DNA of 64,000 nt from JBBKWX01 sp037969175. Its GTDB lineage: Bacteria > Bacteroidota > Bacteroidia > AKYH767-A > JBBKVM01. Numbering within the stretch: the stretch's first letter is position 1; every line of letters starts with the position of its first letter. A program made the translations under genes and the position numbers. The stretch spans positions 1 through 64,000 of the forward strand of contig JBBKWX010000105.1 of the NCBI GenBank assembly GCA_037969175.1, in the 5' to 3' direction. This document shows positions 15,617 to 23,872 of the stretch, piece after piece. The notes beneath the pieces are model-generated. The model did no database searches. It worked only from the letters and a program-made list of their open reading frames with translations, and was not told where the DNA came from.

Positions 15617-16717
15617 ATGATCACAAAAGAACAAGTACTGGAAGCATTGAGTTATGTTGAAGAGCCCGATCTGAAAAAAGATCTGGTTACGTTAAACATG
15701 ATTGAAAATGTAGAAGTAGATGGTAAGTCAGTGAGTTTCACTGTTGTATTAACAACACCAGCATGCCCTTTGAAGGAATTGATAGAAAGAGCTTGTGTTA
15801 ACGCTATCATACATTACGTTGACAAGGATGCCCAAGTAAAAGTTAATCTAACTGCGCGCGTCACATCTGGTCGTCCTAACCAGGAGGCATTGCTACCGCA
15901 AGTAAAAAACATCATTGCTGTAGCATCAGGAAAAGGTGGAGTAGGAAAATCGACAGTAGCAGTGAATCTGGCTGTAGCTCTTGCTCAGTTAGGTGCGAAA
16001 GTGGGTTTGATTGATGCAGATATTTACGGTCCATCAGCACCTATCATGTTCGGAGTAGCAAACGAAAAATTATTTGTCAAGGAAACCGCTGAAGGAAAAA
16101 GTGTGATCGTGCCAATTGAAAGGCATGGTGTAAAACTTCTTTCAATGGGATTTCTTGCAGACCCTGAGAAAGCGATTGTATGGAGAGGTCCAATGGCATC
16201 AAAAGCTTTGAGACAATTACTGTCCGATGCAGAATGGGGAGAATTAGATTATATGATCGTTGATCTGCCTCCGGGAACAGGTGATATCCATTTGACATTA
16301 GTCTCTGCTGTGCCTGTCACAGGAGCAATCATCGTTTCTACTCCACAGGATATTGCATTGGCTGATGCGATCAAAGGAGTTGATATGTTTAGAATGGATT
16401 CGGTGAAGGTACCCATCCTGGGCTTGGTTGAAAACATGGCATACTTTACTCCTGCTGAATTACCTGAAAACAAATATTATATTTTCGGAAAAGAAGGATG
16501 TAAGAATCTTGCATCCAGACTTGAATTACCTTTCCTGGGTGAAATACCTATTGTACAAAGTATCCGTGAAGGCGGAGATCAAGGAGTACCTGTAGCATTG
16601 GATTCATCCACACCTTCAGGACTCGCATTTGAAAATCTTGCAGCTCAGGTTGCACAGCAGGTTGCTATAAGAAATGCAACCTTAGCTCCTACTCAAACTA
16701 TTCAAGCTGTTCATTAA
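15617..16717 (+). CDS. mrp: Mrp/ApbC-family Fe-S cluster carrier ATPase
   Basis: This P-loop ATPase of the Mrp/NBP35 family loads or carries Fe-S clusters. The 366-residue protein has an N-terminal MIP18/DUF59 domain (1-80, with TTPACPLKELIE). A deviant Walker A GKGGVGKS (105-112), the DADIYGPSAPIM switch and DLPPGTGDIHLT follow. Most Mrp proteins have a CxxC that bridges the cluster in the dimer. Here the same place reads TPAELPENKYYIFGKEGC, with no CxxC. The in-frame TTG at 15608 is an alternative start, but the ATG at 15617 is preferred. It overlaps the NifU-C gene by one base. Confidence 0.93.
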   Translation: MITKEQVLEALSYVEEPDLKKDLVTLNMIENVEVDGKSVSFTVVLTTPACPLKELIERACVNAIIHYVDKDAQVKVNLTARVTSGRPNQEALLPQVKNIIAVASGKGGVGKSTVAVNLAVALAQLGAKVGLIDADIYGPSAPIMFGVANEKLFVKETAEGKSVIVPIERHGVKLLSMGFLADPEKAIVWRGPMASKALRQLLSDAEWGELDYMIVDLPPGTGDIHLTLVSAVPVTGAIIVSTPQDIALADAIKGVDMFRMDSVKVPILGLVENMAYFTPAELPENKYYIFGKEGCKNLASRLELPFLGEIPIVQSIREGGDQGVPVALDSSTPSGLAFENLAAQVAQQVAIRNATLAPTQTIQAVH

Positions 16718-16989
16718 TGAAACTAAATAAAGATCCAAAATTTTTAGCACGAATAGAATCTACATTAGATTCTCTCAGACCCTATCTTAGAACTGATGGA
16801 GGAGACGTTTCGTTAGTTGAAGTAACAGATGGAATGATCGTAAAATTAAAACTGTTAGGTGCATGCTCATCTTGTTCGATGAGTATGATGACCTTAAAAG
16901 CAGGAATTGAACAAGCAGTATTAAAAGCTATACCTGAGATCGTATCTGTTGAATCTGTTTCTTCAGTAGATGAAGCAATGGAGTTATGA
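16717..16989 (+). CDS. NifU C-terminal-domain Fe-S scaffold (Nfu-type)
   Basis: The 90-residue protein is a stand-alone NifU C-terminal domain. It starts with LARIESTLDSLRPYLRTDGGDVSLVEV and has the cluster-binding CxxC in LLGACSSCSMSMMTLKAGIE (Cys51, Cys54). Such proteins hold a 4Fe-4S cluster between two monomers and pass it to apoproteins. The start ATG shares a base with the mrp stop (TAATG), so both should be made together, fitting a joint cluster-delivery role. A terminator follows 11 bp later. Confidence 0.92.
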   Translation: MKLNKDPKFLARIESTLDSLRPYLRTDGGDVSLVEVTDGMIVKLKLLGACSSCSMSMMTLKAGIEQAVLKAIPEIVSVESVSSVDEAMEL

Positions 16990-17000
16990 TCTCTATTATT

Positions 17001-17044
17001 AAAACAAAGCCCCGCATTTCATTTGAATTGCGGGGCTTTGTTTT
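17001..17044. terminator. Bidirectional terminator between nfu and the pseudo-hydrolase
   Basis: A perfect 16-bp stem (17001-17016 with 17029-17044, core AAAGCCCCGCA/TGCGGGGCTTT) is flanked by A-run and T-run, so it can stop transcription from both sides of this convergent pair. Confidence 0.93.
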
Positions 17045-17060
17045 ATATGATAAAAATTGA

Positions 17061-17879
17061 TCAGTTATTCAAAAAGTTTGAAATCTCTTCGAAGTATTTA
17101 TTTTTATCAGAAGTAAAATTCTTATCGTTTGAAGGACTTCCTTTAACTATGTATGTTTTGGTTATGCCTTTTAATAATTTGGTATCAGCAGGGGTAATAA
17201 GATCATCATTCGCTGAAACAATCACTAGTACTCCTTTCAAGTGTGCAGGAGTTTTGCCGTAGGCATAAAGAGGTTCATAGTTTTTATCAAATCCAAAAGG
17301 CATCATTACTTCTTTTTGACGACGTTCTTTGATCTTGTTCTTCATTGTTTCAAGACTAAGAAATGGACCATCTGCTACGATCTTTTGTGTCTCCACTCTA
17401 TTCGCTCCAACTCCTAAAGAAATGCCTGCTCCTATGTTGGTTCCATAAAGATTGAATTTTGTAATTGCTCTGCTTTTTCTCAGGTAATCAAGAACACTGC
17501 TGAGATCCGTCAGGAACTGCGGGTAAATATAAATTTCAGGATCGATCTGGAATTCTGAACTGGCTCCATAACCTCTGTAATCATAAGCTGCTACATTATA
17601 ACCTGCAGATAAAAAACTATTTATTTGTTCCAGATTGTCTGCCATATTTCCGTCTCCACTACCACTTATTACCATCCAATTAGTAGTCTTTTTTGTTGTT
17701 TCGAAAAACCACGCATTTAATGTAGCTCCATCTGAAGTAGGAACTTTTTCTTCTTTGTATTTCATTCCAAATTTATCCGGAGTGACCTTGTATTCTTTTA
17801 CCGGATTCAAGGCATTTGCATTCGATGAAAAAATGCAAATCAATATTACTAACACAATTGAACTTAAACTGAATTTCAT
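17061..17879 (-). CDS. Secreted alpha/beta-hydrolase-fold protein lacking catalytic residues
   Basis: The 272-residue protein has a Sec signal (first 23 residues, cleavage near NANA-LN) and an alpha/beta-hydrolase core related to BAAT/dienelactone-type folds: PTSDGATLNAWFF, AAYDYRGYGASS, LYGTNIGAGISLG. The nucleophile elbow, normally G-x-S-x-G, reads GTNIG with Asn148 in place of Ser. No His follows the Asp-containing ANDDLITP strand, where the catalytic His should be. It is thus probably a pseudo-enzyme, perhaps binding a ligand or partner. It is a single minus-strand gene convergent with nfu. Confidence 0.8.
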   Translation of the reverse strand: MKFSLSSIVLVILICIFSSNANALNPVKEYKVTPDKFGMKYKEEKVPTSDGATLNAWFFETTKKTTNWMVISGSGDGNMADNLEQINSFLSAGYNVAAYDYRGYGASSEFQIDPEIYIYPQFLTDLSSVLDYLRKSRAITKFNLYGTNIGAGISLGVGANRVETQKIVADGPFLSLETMKNKIKERRQKEVMMPFGFDKNYEPLYAYGKTPAHLKGVLVIVSANDDLITPADTKLLKGITKTYIVKGSPSNDKNFTSDKNKYFEEISNFLNN

Positions 17880-17908
17880 GAATCTGAATTTTGCGGATTA
17901 TTATTATC

Positions 17909-17916
17909 CAAAAATA
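17909..17916 (-). promoter_or_regulatory. -7 promoter box of the pseudo-hydrolase gene
   Basis: TATTTTTG on the minus strand fits TAnnTTTG and lies 30 nt before the ATG at 17879. No matching TTG is seen at the usual distance. Confidence 0.4.
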
Positions 17917-17967
17917 ACAAAGACAAGGCGAATCTATTGCCTTGAATTTTCTTTATTTATTAACAAC

Positions 17968-19179
17968 CTACTTACTGATCATTAATTTTATCCGCCTGGA
18001 AGTTCCATTTCGCAGAACTAACTCAGCAACATAGCTGCCTGACCGGGGTATAGTGATCTCCAAATTTCCTTTCTGAACTTCATCTATGATCAGCTGTCCT
18101 TTTAGATCATAGACCCGGATTGAACTCACTTCTTTTTCATTTATACCGGAAAACCTAACTAATCCGGAAGAGGGCTGGGGGAAGGCCAAGATTTCTTCTA
18201 TTTCGATTTGAGGGATAGAACTTATTAAATTACAACTCAAGTGATCAAAAAGAAAATTCTTTACGTGGGTTACTGTACTATCCATATATGCTGCACTTCC
18301 TGCATATGGCACGTGTCCGGCTCCAATGAAGGTCTTTAGATCTGATTCTGTCTGAATGGAATCTGCATACAGATCCAGTGCTCCGGAGCCATCTACCGGC
18401 ATAATTGGAAATACATTTAAAAGATACAGTGTTGCTGTGCCATAGGGTACGACATTATCATTGGTACCATGCACACTTACAAGTGGGAGGTCATTATTCT
18501 CTAACCATCTTTTTTCACCCAGTGCTCCACAAAGATTAATCACACCTTTTGTACTAACACTAAATCCGGGATTCCCACTGAGTCCCTCAAAGCCACCTAC
18601 TGCAGCAGTGTCAATATATACTGGTACTTCTAAGGTCTTATCTAAATAAGCCATGTGAAGTGCTGTAATGGCTCCTGCGGAACTACCACCGATCCAGATC
18701 TGGGTAGTATCAATTTTATATGCATTGCCAGTCTGGGCGGTCATATAAAAATACCTAACTGAAGCCTTCATGTCTTGAACTGCCCGCATCACTGATAAAG
18801 TAGTATTCGCCTGATTGAACGGACTGGTGATGCCTAATCGATATTCGATAGAAGCTGTTATATATCCCATTTTTGCAAACTTGTTGCAAATTGTGACCAC
18901 ATCAGCATCTTTCCTTGTGCCGGTTACAAAACTACCCCCGTGGGCAAAAATGAGCAATGGACGCAATTGAGCAGTATCACCGGCCGGTTGATAGATATCC
19001 ATTTTAAGGATCAGGTTTGCGCCCGTATTTGTAATGCTATTGCCGTATACAACATCCTTTATCGTATCAACACTCGAAAATATTGTTGAATTATATCTTA
19101 TCCCATCACAAAATACCTGAGCATTAACATATGTAATGCAATTTGCTGCAATTAGTAAACAAAAAAAGATCTTTCTCAT
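17968..19179 (-). CDS. Secreted esterase with T9SS C-terminal sorting domain
   Basis: This is a carboxylesterase/lipase-like alpha/beta hydrolase exported by T9SS. It has a signal peptide (MRKIFFCLLIAANCITYVNA), the oxyanion-hole motif FAHGGSFVTG, the nucleophile elbow IGGSSAGA, SVHGTNDNVVP with the Asp, and GAGHVPY with the His. The triad is therefore intact. The last 80 residues form a type A sorting domain (SIRVYDLKGQLI, LEITIPRSGSYVAELVL, ending IKLMISK), which directs it across the outer membrane. The frame is open to 19227; the ATG at 19179 gives the signal peptide. Substrate unknown. It stands alone, divergent from korA, and is a likely client of the gld/por system in this window. Confidence 0.9.
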   Translation of the reverse strand: MRKIFFCLLIAANCITYVNAQVFCDGIRYNSTIFSSVDTIKDVVYGNSITNTGANLILKMDIYQPAGDTAQLRPLLIFAHGGSFVTGTRKDADVVTICNKFAKMGYITASIEYRLGITSPFNQANTTLSVMRAVQDMKASVRYFYMTAQTGNAYKIDTTQIWIGGSSAGAITALHMAYLDKTLEVPVYIDTAAVGGFEGLSGNPGFSVSTKGVINLCGALGEKRWLENNDLPLVSVHGTNDNVVPYGTATLYLLNVFPIMPVDGSGALDLYADSIQTESDLKTFIGAGHVPYAGSAAYMDSTVTHVKNFLFDHLSCNLISSIPQIEIEEILAFPQPSSGLVRFSGINEKEVSSIRVYDLKGQLIIDEVQKGNLEITIPRSGSYVAELVLRNGTSRRIKLMISK

Positions 19180-19242
19180 AAAAGTAGTTTTGGCGATGCA
19201 ATTTATACAAATGTTAGTATCAAGCAATCAAATTTTGCAGAT

Positions 19243-19273
19243 ATGGCATTATGCACTATATGTAGTACATTTG
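19243..19273 (+). promoter_or_regulatory. korAB promoter
   Basis: TACATTTG at 19266-19273 matches the -7 box TAnnTTTG exactly. A weak -33 (ATGG at 19243) lies 20-21 nt upstream. The korA ATG is 30 nt downstream. Confidence 0.5.
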
Positions 19274-19302
19274 TACTCTCATAGATTAAATCCCATCCTA
19301 TT

Positions 19303-21153
19303 ATGAACCGCACTTCGGATGTGCTCGATCATGTGATCATCAAGTTTGCCGGTGATTCCGGTGACGGGATGCAGCTCACCGGCACACAGTTTACAAATAC
19401 AGCAGCCCTTTTAGGAAATGACCTAAGTACATTCCCAGATTTTCCGGCGGAGATTCGTGCTCCTCTTGGCACACTCGCAGGTGTTTCTGGATATCAGCTT
19501 CATTTTGGAAGTGTAGAGATCCATACTCCCGGTGATCAATGTGATGTATTGGTTGTGATGAATGCTGCCGGACTTAAGGCTAATTTGAGAAACCTAAGGC
19601 CCGGAGGAATTATCATAGCAAATACTGATGGTTTTGATCCAAAAAATCTAAGGCTTTCTAAATATCCGGAAGGGGTTAATCCTATTGAAGATAATTCTTT
19701 AGAAGGATACAAAGTTATCAAGGTCGATGTTACTAAAATGACACGTACGGCTTTGGTTGATTCCGGACTTGGGATTAAAGAAATAGACCGTTCAAAGAAC
19801 ATGTTCGTTCTTGGATTTTTATATTGGATGTACAATAGATCAATAGACAACAGTGTAAAATTCTTAACGGATAAATTCAGCAAGAAACCAGAGATCTTAG
19901 ATGCCAACATAAAAATTCTTAAAGCGGGATACCATTATGGTGAAACGAGCGAAGAATTTGGAACCAGGTTTATTGTAAACCCGGCGAAAATGCCGGCAGG
20001 TGTTTATCGTAATATTATGGGAAATCAAGCCACGGCTCTGGGTTTCATAGCAGCTTCAAAAAAATCAGGACTCGATCTTTTTTATGGCTCCTACCCTATC
20101 ACTCCTGCCTCAGACGTTTTACATGAACTTTCAAAACATAAACATTTTGGGGTTCGTACATTTCAAGCGGAAGATGAAATAGCAGCAATATGCTCATCAA
20201 TAGGTGCGTCCTTTGGAGGGCATCTTGGAATAACTGCATCATCCGGCCCGGGTATAGCTTTGAAGACTGAAGCCATTGGATTAGCTATTATGCTTGAGAT
20301 CCCTTTGGTGATATTAAACGTTCAAAGAGGTGGTCCTTCAACCGGACTTCCTACTAAGACTGAACAAAGTGATTTGATGCAAGCTTATTATGGCAGAAAC
20401 GGAGAAGCTCCTATGCCCATCATAGCTGCATCTAGTCCTGCAGATTGTTTTTTCGCAGCTTTCGAAGCATGCAAGATCGCATTGGAACATATGATTCCGG
20501 TTATGCTCTTGACAGATGGTTATATTGCCAATGGAGCTGAACCCTGGAGATTTCCAAAATCTGAAGATCTAAATGAGATCAAACCGGTTTTTGCAAAGGC
20601 TCCTGCAGATGGAGAAAAATTTCTTCCTTACAAAAGAGATGAAAAATTAAGCCGCCCCTGGGCTGTACCCGGTATGAAAGGTATGGAACATCGCATTGGT
20701 GGATTAGAAAAAGAACACGAGACCGGAAACATTTCTTATGATCCTGACAATCATCAATTCATGATCAAATTAAGAGAAGAAAAGGTAGAAAAGATCGCTG
20801 ATTATATTCCAAAATTAAAAGTGGAAACCGGCAATGAAAAAGGAAAACTCCTGATCCTTGGATGGGGCTCAACAGCCGGTGCTATCAAAGGTGCAGTACA
20901 AAGAGCGATTTTAGAAGGTTATGATGTAAGTCAGGCTCATCTAAGAAATATGAGACCATTTCCATCTAATTTAGGTGAGGTCTTAAATAGCTTTGAACAT
21001 GTTATCATTCCTGAAATGAACGAGGGTCAATTAATAAAGATCATTCGTGATAAATATCTTATCCCGGCACAAGGGTTTAATAAAGTTCAGGGACTTCCAT
21101 TTACATCAGGCGAATTATACAATCACATAGTCGACTATTTTAAAAATTCTTGA
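19303..21153 (+). CDS. korA: 2-oxoacid:ferredoxin oxidoreductase, alpha subunit (fused gamma-alpha)
   Basis: This is the large subunit of a 2-oxoacid:acceptor oxidoreductase, which decarboxylates a 2-oxoacid (probably 2-oxoglutarate) to the acyl-CoA while reducing ferredoxin. The 616-residue protein is a gamma-alpha fusion. Residues 10-200 are the gamma domain (IKFAGDSGDGMQLTGTQF, STFPDFPAEIRAP). Residues 225-600 are the pyrimidine-binding alpha domain (GNQATALGFIAASKKSGL, FYGSYPITPASD, QAEDEIAAICSSIGAS, RGGPSTGLPTKTEQSD). Its TGA lies 2 bp before the korB ATG. The substrate (2-oxoglutarate versus pyruvate) cannot be fixed from sequence alone. Confidence 0.9.
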   Translation: MNRTSDVLDHVIIKFAGDSGDGMQLTGTQFTNTAALLGNDLSTFPDFPAEIRAPLGTLAGVSGYQLHFGSVEIHTPGDQCDVLVVMNAAGLKANLRNLRPGGIIIANTDGFDPKNLRLSKYPEGVNPIEDNSLEGYKVIKVDVTKMTRTALVDSGLGIKEIDRSKNMFVLGFLYWMYNRSIDNSVKFLTDKFSKKPEILDANIKILKAGYHYGETSEEFGTRFIVNPAKMPAGVYRNIMGNQATALGFIAASKKSGLDLFYGSYPITPASDVLHELSKHKHFGVRTFQAEDEIAAICSSIGASFGGHLGITASSGPGIALKTEAIGLAIMLEIPLVILNVQRGGPSTGLPTKTEQSDLMQAYYGRNGEAPMPIIAASSPADCFFAAFEACKIALEHMIPVMLLTDGYIANGAEPWRFPKSEDLNEIKPVFAKAPADGEKFLPYKRDEKLSRPWAVPGMKGMEHRIGGLEKEHETGNISYDPDNHQFMIKLREEKVEKIADYIPKLKVETGNEKGKLLILGWGSTAGAIKGAVQRAILEGYDVSQAHLRNMRPFPSNLGEVLNSFEHVIIPEMNEGQLIKIIRDKYLIPAQGFNKVQGLPFTSGELYNHIVDYFKNS

Positions 21154-21155
21154 TC

Positions 21156-22229
21156 ATGAAGCATATTTTCAATCCAAAATTTTCGGTAGAAACAGCAGGA
21201 GGAAATGGCAGTGCAACACTCACTTCCAAAGATCTTCAAACAGATCAGGATATAAGATGGTGTCCGGGTTGTGGTGATTATTCCATATTGAAACAAGTAC
21301 AAACTGTATTGCCGGAATTAAATATTCCCAGGGAAAATATCGTTTTCATTTCCGGTATAGGTTGTTCTTCCAGGTTTCCGTATTACATGGAAACATATGG
21401 CATGCATAGCATTCATGGAAGAGCTACTGCAGTTGCCAGCGGACTTAAAGCAACAAGACCTGATCTAAGTGTTTGGATCGTTACCGGAGATGGAGACTCA
21501 ATGTCTATTGGTGGGAATCATTTCATCCACCTGTTGAGAAGAAATTTCAATGTAAATATCCTGTTATTCAACAATGAAATTTATGGTCTAACTAAAGGTC
21601 AATACTCTCCTACTTCTGAAATGGGAAAAGTGACTAAATCGACCCCAATGGGATCCATTGATCATCCATTTAATCCTATCGCATTGAGTTTGGGAGCAGA
21701 TGCCACTTTTGTTGCAAGGTCTATGGACAGAGACCCAAAACATCTTCAGGAGATGTTAAGAAGATCGCACGCACATAAAGGAACTTCTTTACTTGAGATC
21801 TATCAGAATTGTAATGTATTTAATGACGGTGCTTTCTTCAGATACACAGATAAAGAGAGTAAAGCTGATTCAACATTGTTTCTTGAACAAGGTAAGCCAC
21901 TTATATTTGGATCCTCTAATCAATTTGGAGTGATGCTCGATGGGTTTACTCCGAAGATCGTGAACTTAGAAGAAGGAACAGTTTCTACAGATGCTCTTTG
22001 GGTTCATGATGAAAAAGACAGATTGAAGGCTAATATTTTGTCTCGATTCTTTGATAATCCAAGATCTGAACATCATGTTTTTCCAAGACCATTTGGTGTA
22101 TATTTTCAGGAAGAAAGATATTGTTATGAGGATGCTTTAGCAGCACAATTAAAGGAAGCAAAAGACAAAAAAGGCGAAGGTGATTTAGATGCTTTATTAC
22201 AAGGCAGAGATACCTGGGAAATTCACTAA
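21156..22229 (+). CDS. korB: 2-oxoacid:ferredoxin oxidoreductase, beta subunit
   Basis: The 357-residue thiamin-pyrophosphate-binding beta subunit shows IRWCPGCGDYSILKQV, FISGIGCSSRFPYYM, the TPP motif VTGDGDSMSIGGNHFIH and the LLFNNEIYGLTKGQYSPTS loop. It pairs with the KorA product; no separate ferredoxin-like delta subunit is encoded nearby, as usual for the two-subunit type. A TTG at 21150 is in frame, but the ATG at 21156 is preferred. The stop overlaps by 4 bp the stop of the convergent DUF547 gene, leaving no room for a terminator. Confidence 0.93.
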   Translation: MKHIFNPKFSVETAGGNGSATLTSKDLQTDQDIRWCPGCGDYSILKQVQTVLPELNIPRENIVFISGIGCSSRFPYYMETYGMHSIHGRATAVASGLKATRPDLSVWIVTGDGDSMSIGGNHFIHLLRRNFNVNILLFNNEIYGLTKGQYSPTSEMGKVTKSTPMGSIDHPFNPIALSLGADATFVARSMDRDPKHLQEMLRRSHAHKGTSLLEIYQNCNVFNDGAFFRYTDKESKADSTLFLEQGKPLIFGSSNQFGVMLDGFTPKIVNLEEGTVSTDALWVHDEKDRLKANILSRFFDNPRSEHHVFPRPFGVYFQEERYCYEDALAAQLKEAKDKKGEGDLDALLQGRDTWEIH

Positions 22230-23047
22230 TCAGCCCAGACACCGGGTTTCAAAGACCAATCATACCCCGTAAATTTAATCTGAGGATTAGAATTACGGGG
22301 TATTAAATTTCTATCCTTCATGAATAAGATCAAACCCGATTGTCCATCAAAATCTTTTATGAACCAATTCAATAATTCAATTATTTCAAGACTATTTACA
22401 GTCGTATCCAAATGACTGTTGTTGCGTAAAAAATTTATTGTTGATTCTTCTAATTGCAGATCTATATTCTCTTGATCATAGATCTTTAAAGGTGGACAAG
22501 ATGCGGCACCACAGTTTAATGCAAAATGTATTCTGGGATCTAAATGTGTTGACAGTTTTCTTTCAACTTTATTCTTACTTATCTTTTTGAACCATCCAAA
22601 GGACCACCAAATCCTTCCGTTTCTCAATAAGTCATGTTCTATATCATTCGCTGATAATTTATTGCCTGCAAGACATAAGTTTGATCCACTAAAAAATGCT
22701 GTTCGATCAACCAGACTTTCATAGTCACCTTTGAAGTTCTTAAGCTCTGATATGATATATGCATTATACAAATTGATCAAAAATGTTTTCCTGATACTCT
22801 CATCAGAAAGTACTTCGAAGAGTTCATTTTCTTGCAGTCTGCATAAAGTATCACGAATCCCAAATTCAGAAGAATTATTTTTGAGCCTTTCCAACCAAAT
22901 GCCCGGAAGCTCACGTATATCAACAGGATCCTTAAATTTTAAGTCAATATCTGTCTCAACTTTTGGATATGTAGCCGGAATATAAAGCCAGATAAAGAAG
23001 AAAATTGCAATAGAAATAAATCCAAATAAAAAATACTTCCCCTTCAT
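22226..23047 (-). CDS. DUF547-domain membrane-anchored protein
   Basis: The 273-residue protein has one N-terminal hydrophobic segment (about 5-25, uncleaved anchor or signal). The DUF547 domain shows KTFLINLYNAYIISEL, the HFALNCGAASCPPLKIYD signature (conserved His and Cys pair), and a late FIKDFDGQSG segment. DUF547 resembles a papain/transglutaminase-like fold, but no reaction is established. It faces the periplasm or outside if the N-terminus is an anchor. The convergent korB overlaps its last codon. Confidence 0.85.
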   Translation of the reverse strand: MKGKYFLFGFISIAIFFFIWLYIPATYPKVETDIDLKFKDPVDIRELPGIWLERLKNNSSEFGIRDTLCRLQENELFEVLSDESIRKTFLINLYNAYIISELKNFKGDYESLVDRTAFFSGSNLCLAGNKLSANDIEHDLLRNGRIWWSFGWFKKISKNKVERKLSTHLDPRIHFALNCGAASCPPLKIYDQENIDLQLEESTINFLRNNSHLDTTVNSLEIIELLNWFIKDFDGQSGLILFMKDRNLIPRNSNPQIKFTGYDWSLKPGVWAD

Positions 23048-23214
23048 TTAAATAATATAAGGATAAAGCGGTTCAAAAAAAAATCTATCCCTTAATAATG
23101 ACAGAACAATACTTGGATCAGATCTTCTTTCACAGAAAAAATAAGAATGTTTTTCATGTTATATAGCTATCATTTAAATAGAGATATAACATTATGAAAA
23201 ATTAATATAGATTC

Positions 23215-23781
23215 TTAAAACTTTATTTGGGCGCCCAGTGTTAAGTAGGAAACGCCATAGCCAACCTCTCCGTAAATACCCATATTGTCAGAGATGTAGT
23301 ATCTAGCCCCCAAATAGACTGATGAAGTTAAGGTCGTCCCTCCATAATTTGGTTGAGAAAAAGGTGTACCTGAATAAGAATATTTACTGCGAAAATTCAA
23401 AGAATACAATCCTAACATAACTCCCGCATAAGGATCAAATTTTTGATCTTCCGTAAAGTTCCAATGGTATGCAGACCTTAATCCGAAAATGGAATAATTC
23501 CACTTATAATCGTAGGTGCCAAAAAAATCTGAACCATGATATTTATAACTTTTAAAACCAAAATAACCTCCTAAACTAATTGTTCCAGGACCTACCCCAT
23601 CCCAAACTCCTCGTTCGTAAAACATACTTATAGCAGGGGTTTGAGAATTATAAGTATAACTTCCATAGGATCCACCTATTCCAAGACCGGCTCCAATAAC
23701 ATTCGTATCTTTCTGAAATGACTGAGCAGAAATAGAAAAAGAAAAAAGAAAGCAGATAAAATAAAAAAGTATGCGTTTCAT
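23215..23781 (-). CDS. Small outer-membrane beta-barrel protein
   Basis: The 188-residue protein has a Sec signal (MKRILFYFICFLFSFSISAQ). It then shows eight or so amphipathic strands rich in Gly, Tyr and Ser (GAGLGIGGSYGSYTY, SLGGYFGFKSYKYHG, VYLGARYYISDNMGIYGEVGYGVSYLTLG) and a terminal aromatic residue (IKF-end), as expected for an OmpX/OmpW-size barrel. No ligand can be inferred. It is a single minus-strand gene with its own -7 box at 23799-23806. The 167 bp downstream, before the DUF547 gene, show nothing recognisable. Confidence 0.8.
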   Translation of the reverse strand: MKRILFYFICFLFSFSISAQSFQKDTNVIGAGLGIGGSYGSYTYNSQTPAISMFYERGVWDGVGPGTISLGGYFGFKSYKYHGSDFFGTYDYKWNYSIFGLRSAYHWNFTEDQKFDPYAGVMLGLYSLNFRSKYSYSGTPFSQPNYGGTTLTSSVYLGARYYISDNMGIYGEVGYGVSYLTLGAQIKF

Positions 23782-23798
23782 AACTAAAGATTTGATAA

Positions 23799-23806
23799 CA
23801 AATGTA
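23799..23806 (-). promoter_or_regulatory. -7 promoter box of the small barrel gene
   Basis: TACATTTG on the minus strand is an exact TAnnTTTG match 17 nt before the ATG at 23781; no clear TTG lies upstream. Confidence 0.45.
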
Positions 23807-23872
23807 ATTAACCTCTACCTTGAAAAATGAAAAATCTTTTCAAGTTTTCAAACATGAAATGTTAATATAGAA

